A stretch of DNA of 64,000 bases from Bacteroidales bacterium (lineage in GTDB: Bacteria; Bacteroidota; Bacteroidia; Bacteroidales; GCA-2748055), in NCBI GenBank assembly GCA_029931975.1, contig JAOZQY010000007.1:1-64000 (forward strand), written 5' to 3'. Below, in pieces: positions 63,224 through 64,000 of the stretch. The first letter of the stretch is position 1. Each line of letters opens with the position of its first letter. The notes below the pieces were generated by a model that made no database searches, was not told where the DNA came from, and worked only from the letters and a program-made list of their open reading frames with translations. The position numbers were made by a program, and so were the translations under genes.

Positions 63224-63490
63224 TCATAAATAGTCCTTGTTGGAATAGATGCACACAGGGTGTAGGTTGTCAATGTTTTCAACTCCTTCAGGAGCATTTG
63301 GGTCCAAGGCTTCAATGGTCCATCCAAATCTTGAATCTGTCCTTCCGTACTTTGACCACATCATCATTCGTCCTGAATTATCCCAGCGCAATACATTTGG
63401 TGAATAGTCCGGTTTGATCCGGCCTTTTTTCCATACTGCTTCTTTCACGGACTTATCCCAGCATATTTCTTTTATTATCATATCTCTCAT
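63224..63490 (-). CDS. HNH-fold protein with a lost catalytic motif
   Basis: An 88-residue protein. EAVWKKGRIKPDYSPNVLRW, then DNSGRMMMWSKYGRTDSRFG and WTIEALDPN...NIDNLHPV follows the layout of small HNH endonuclease-like proteins (AVWxKG...YGxxxSxYGWEIDHIxP...NLQPLxW). Here the expected Asp-His of the DHI core is Glu-Ala, and the GGSD loop is altered, so nuclease activity is unlikely; the Asn of NLxP remains. It starts 6 bp after the upstream small gene and is probably co-transcribed with it. It may have become a binding or adaptor protein. Family assignment is by eye. Confidence 0.6.
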   Translation of the reverse strand: MRDMIIKEICWDKSVKEAVWKKGRIKPDYSPNVLRWDNSGRMMMWSKYGRTDSRFGWTIEALDPNAPEGVENIDNLHPVCIYSNKDYL

Positions 63491-63496
63491 TTCATG

Positions 63497-63673
63497 TTAA
63501 TTTTCTGTATTTGGTTCCAGGTTTTCCCCAATCCTTTCCAGGAGCTCATTCTTAAATCTTTTTAATTCCGGGGTGATCCATATATCCGTATTCATATAGA
63601 TTAAAAATTCTTTATCCTTCTGGGATAGAAAAACTATTTTTCTCTTCCCGGTTTCATCCTGCATGCCTCTCAT
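63497..63673 (-). CDS. small protein of unknown function
   Basis: A 58-residue, strongly charged protein (GKRKIVFLSQKDKEFLIYMN, then TDIWITPELKRFKNELLERI). The frame is open up to 63751, but the extra codons translate a palindrome, so I choose ATG at 63673 (63664 is also possible). No known family. It precedes the HNH-like gene by 6 bp and is preceded by a large palindrome and copy 2 of the promoter-like element. Confidence 0.5.
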   Translation of the reverse strand: MRGMQDETGKRKIVFLSQKDKEFLIYMNTDIWITPELKRFKNELLERIGENLEPNTEN

Positions 63674-63703
63674 AAGCTTTGTTTTTTTGTATAGTAAACA
63701 ACT

Positions 63704-63750
63704 GTATGCGCACAGGATCAAACACTTAAGTGTTTGCCTGTGTGCATACA
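63704..63750. repeat. 47-bp near-perfect palindrome
   Basis: Outer arms TGTATGCGCACAGG (63704-63717) and CCTGTGTGCATACA (63737-63750) match except for one position (G-T), and the centre AACACTTAAGTGTT (63721-63734) is a perfect palindrome. It lies between the promoter-like element and the small gene on the minus strand, in the presumed 5' leader. It could be an operator, an RNA hairpin or a mobile-element footprint. Confidence 0.7.
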
Positions 63751-63766
63751 AGGGTTATTTTATACT

Positions 63767-63799
63767 GTTTAATCAGAAAGGCCACGGAATTGTTACCCC
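63767..63799 (-). promoter_or_regulatory. repeated promoter-like element, copy 2
   Basis: On the minus strand GGGTAACAATTCC, then GTGGCC, then TTTCTGATTAAAC; see copy 1 at 63076-63107. It stands upstream of the small-protein/HNH-like gene pair. Similarity continues a few bases past the block (AAACAGTATAA here, AAACGGTACAA in copy 1). The plus strand of this copy can also form a hairpin CCACG..AATT/AATTCGTGG followed by T8, so it may instead act as a terminator on that strand. Confidence 0.55.
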
Positions 63800-63851
63800 A
63801 ATTCGTGGTTTTTTTTCATTTTTTGCAGGAAATATTTATCCAGACATGGAA

Positions 63852-64000
63852 TTATAGCTTTCCAGGCTCATCCGGGGATTGGTATTCCAGGATGTCGCCT
63901 GGCTGACAGTCCAGGACCCTGCAAATCGAATCCAGGGTGGAAAGTTTTATGGCTTTTGCTTTTCCTTGCTTTAAGATGGAAAGGTTGGGGGGGGTAATTC
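63852..64000 (-). CDS. XRE/HTH_26-type transcriptional regulator (partial, 5' end outside window)
   Basis: The last ~49 codons of a Cro/C1-type regulator: ITPPNLSILKQGKAKAIKLS, then TLDSICRVLDCQPGDILEY, a typical HTH_26 C-terminal half with recognition helix and the CQPGDILE signature. The N-terminus lies beyond the window. A G8 run (63987-63994, read as C8) encodes the Pro-Pro of this stretch and could slip. It is on the same strand as, and upstream of, the small genes and the CHAT gene; whether it controls them is unknown. Confidence 0.78.
   Translation of the reverse strand, partial: ITPPNLSILKQGKAKAIKLSTLDSICRVLDCQPGDILEYQSPDEPGKL

Noticed and set aside
63181..63417. 78-codon plus-strand frame opposite the HNH-like gene
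   Set aside because: Opposite-strand shadow; the minus frame has the family-like sequence.
58684..64000. CRISPR array near the craspase-like genes
   Set aside because: No series of direct repeats with spacers is present and no Cas gene was seen; the two 32-33 bp repeats are 690 bp apart with genes between them.

Overview
The window is chromosomal DNA from a member of the Bacteroidota, most likely Bacteroidales/Marinilabiliales-like. The case rests on type IX secretion (T9SS) hallmarks (a PorP/SprF protein, type A and type B C-terminal sorting domains), a Porin_10-like porin, DUF4783 and DUF1573 proteins, a GlmU-like Bacteroidota sugar nucleotidyltransferase, and recurrent TAnnTTTG promoter boxes. 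No prophage, insertion sequence or CRISPR array was seen.

Layout. 1-332: end of an rRNA operon (23S 3' tip, 5S, terminator) and a cloverleaf-like inverted repeat. 420-8779: envelope genes (porin, MltF-type lytic transglycosylase, FtsX/LolE-type permease, NamZ-type muramidase, CotH/T9SS protein) with a Nudix relic between two of them. 8785-11750: DEAD-box helicase, aminotransferase, DUF1573 lipoprotein. 11850-12830: a patch of decayed genes (a pyridoxamine-phosphate-oxidase-like pseudogene and a shortened TetR). 12831-14416: patatin and glycosyltransferase. 14448-21086: a minus-strand operon TetR-TolC-adaptor-RND pump-PII-like protein. 21240-29441: valS, nadC, DUF4783, rlmH and a very large sensor kinase. 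29494-40509: a T9SS type B surface protein with PorP/SprF and PD40/PKD partners, an unknown exported protein, and a propeller/SpoIIE phosphatase. 40510-45663: der, era, rluB and a lipoprotein, divergent from glmM. 45692-49917: adaptor, MacB-like permease, TolC. 49922-54984: GlmU-like protein, L31, GNAT, class V aminotransferase, BI-1. 55115-58435: polysaccharide flippase, methyltransferase, glycosyltransferase. 58490: tRNA-His.

The most interesting part is 58684-64000. An ECF-like sigma factor is followed by a single-pass membrane protein that looks like an anti-sigma factor with a C-terminal, probably extracytoplasmic, TPR domain. Converging on it is a TPR-CHAT caspase-like protein with a signal peptide and a C-terminal membrane anchor, with catalytic His746 and Cys793 intact. 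Upstream of the protease lie a 46-residue Gly-Gly peptide gene, an HNH-fold protein that has lost its catalytic His, a small unknown gene and an XRE regulator. Two almost identical 32-33 bp elements (two conserved 13-bp blocks, variable centre) precede the two minus-strand small-gene transcripts and look like promoters for an alternative sigma factor. The anti-sigma gene carries a G9 tract and the XRE gene a G8 tract, the longest G runs noticed in the window. I infer a stand-alone, periplasm-facing protease/anti-sigma/sigma switch, comparable in logic to the CHAT-protease/sigma-inhibitor pairing of the type III-E CRISPR craspase but without CRISPR. This is a hypothesis from gene content and topology only.
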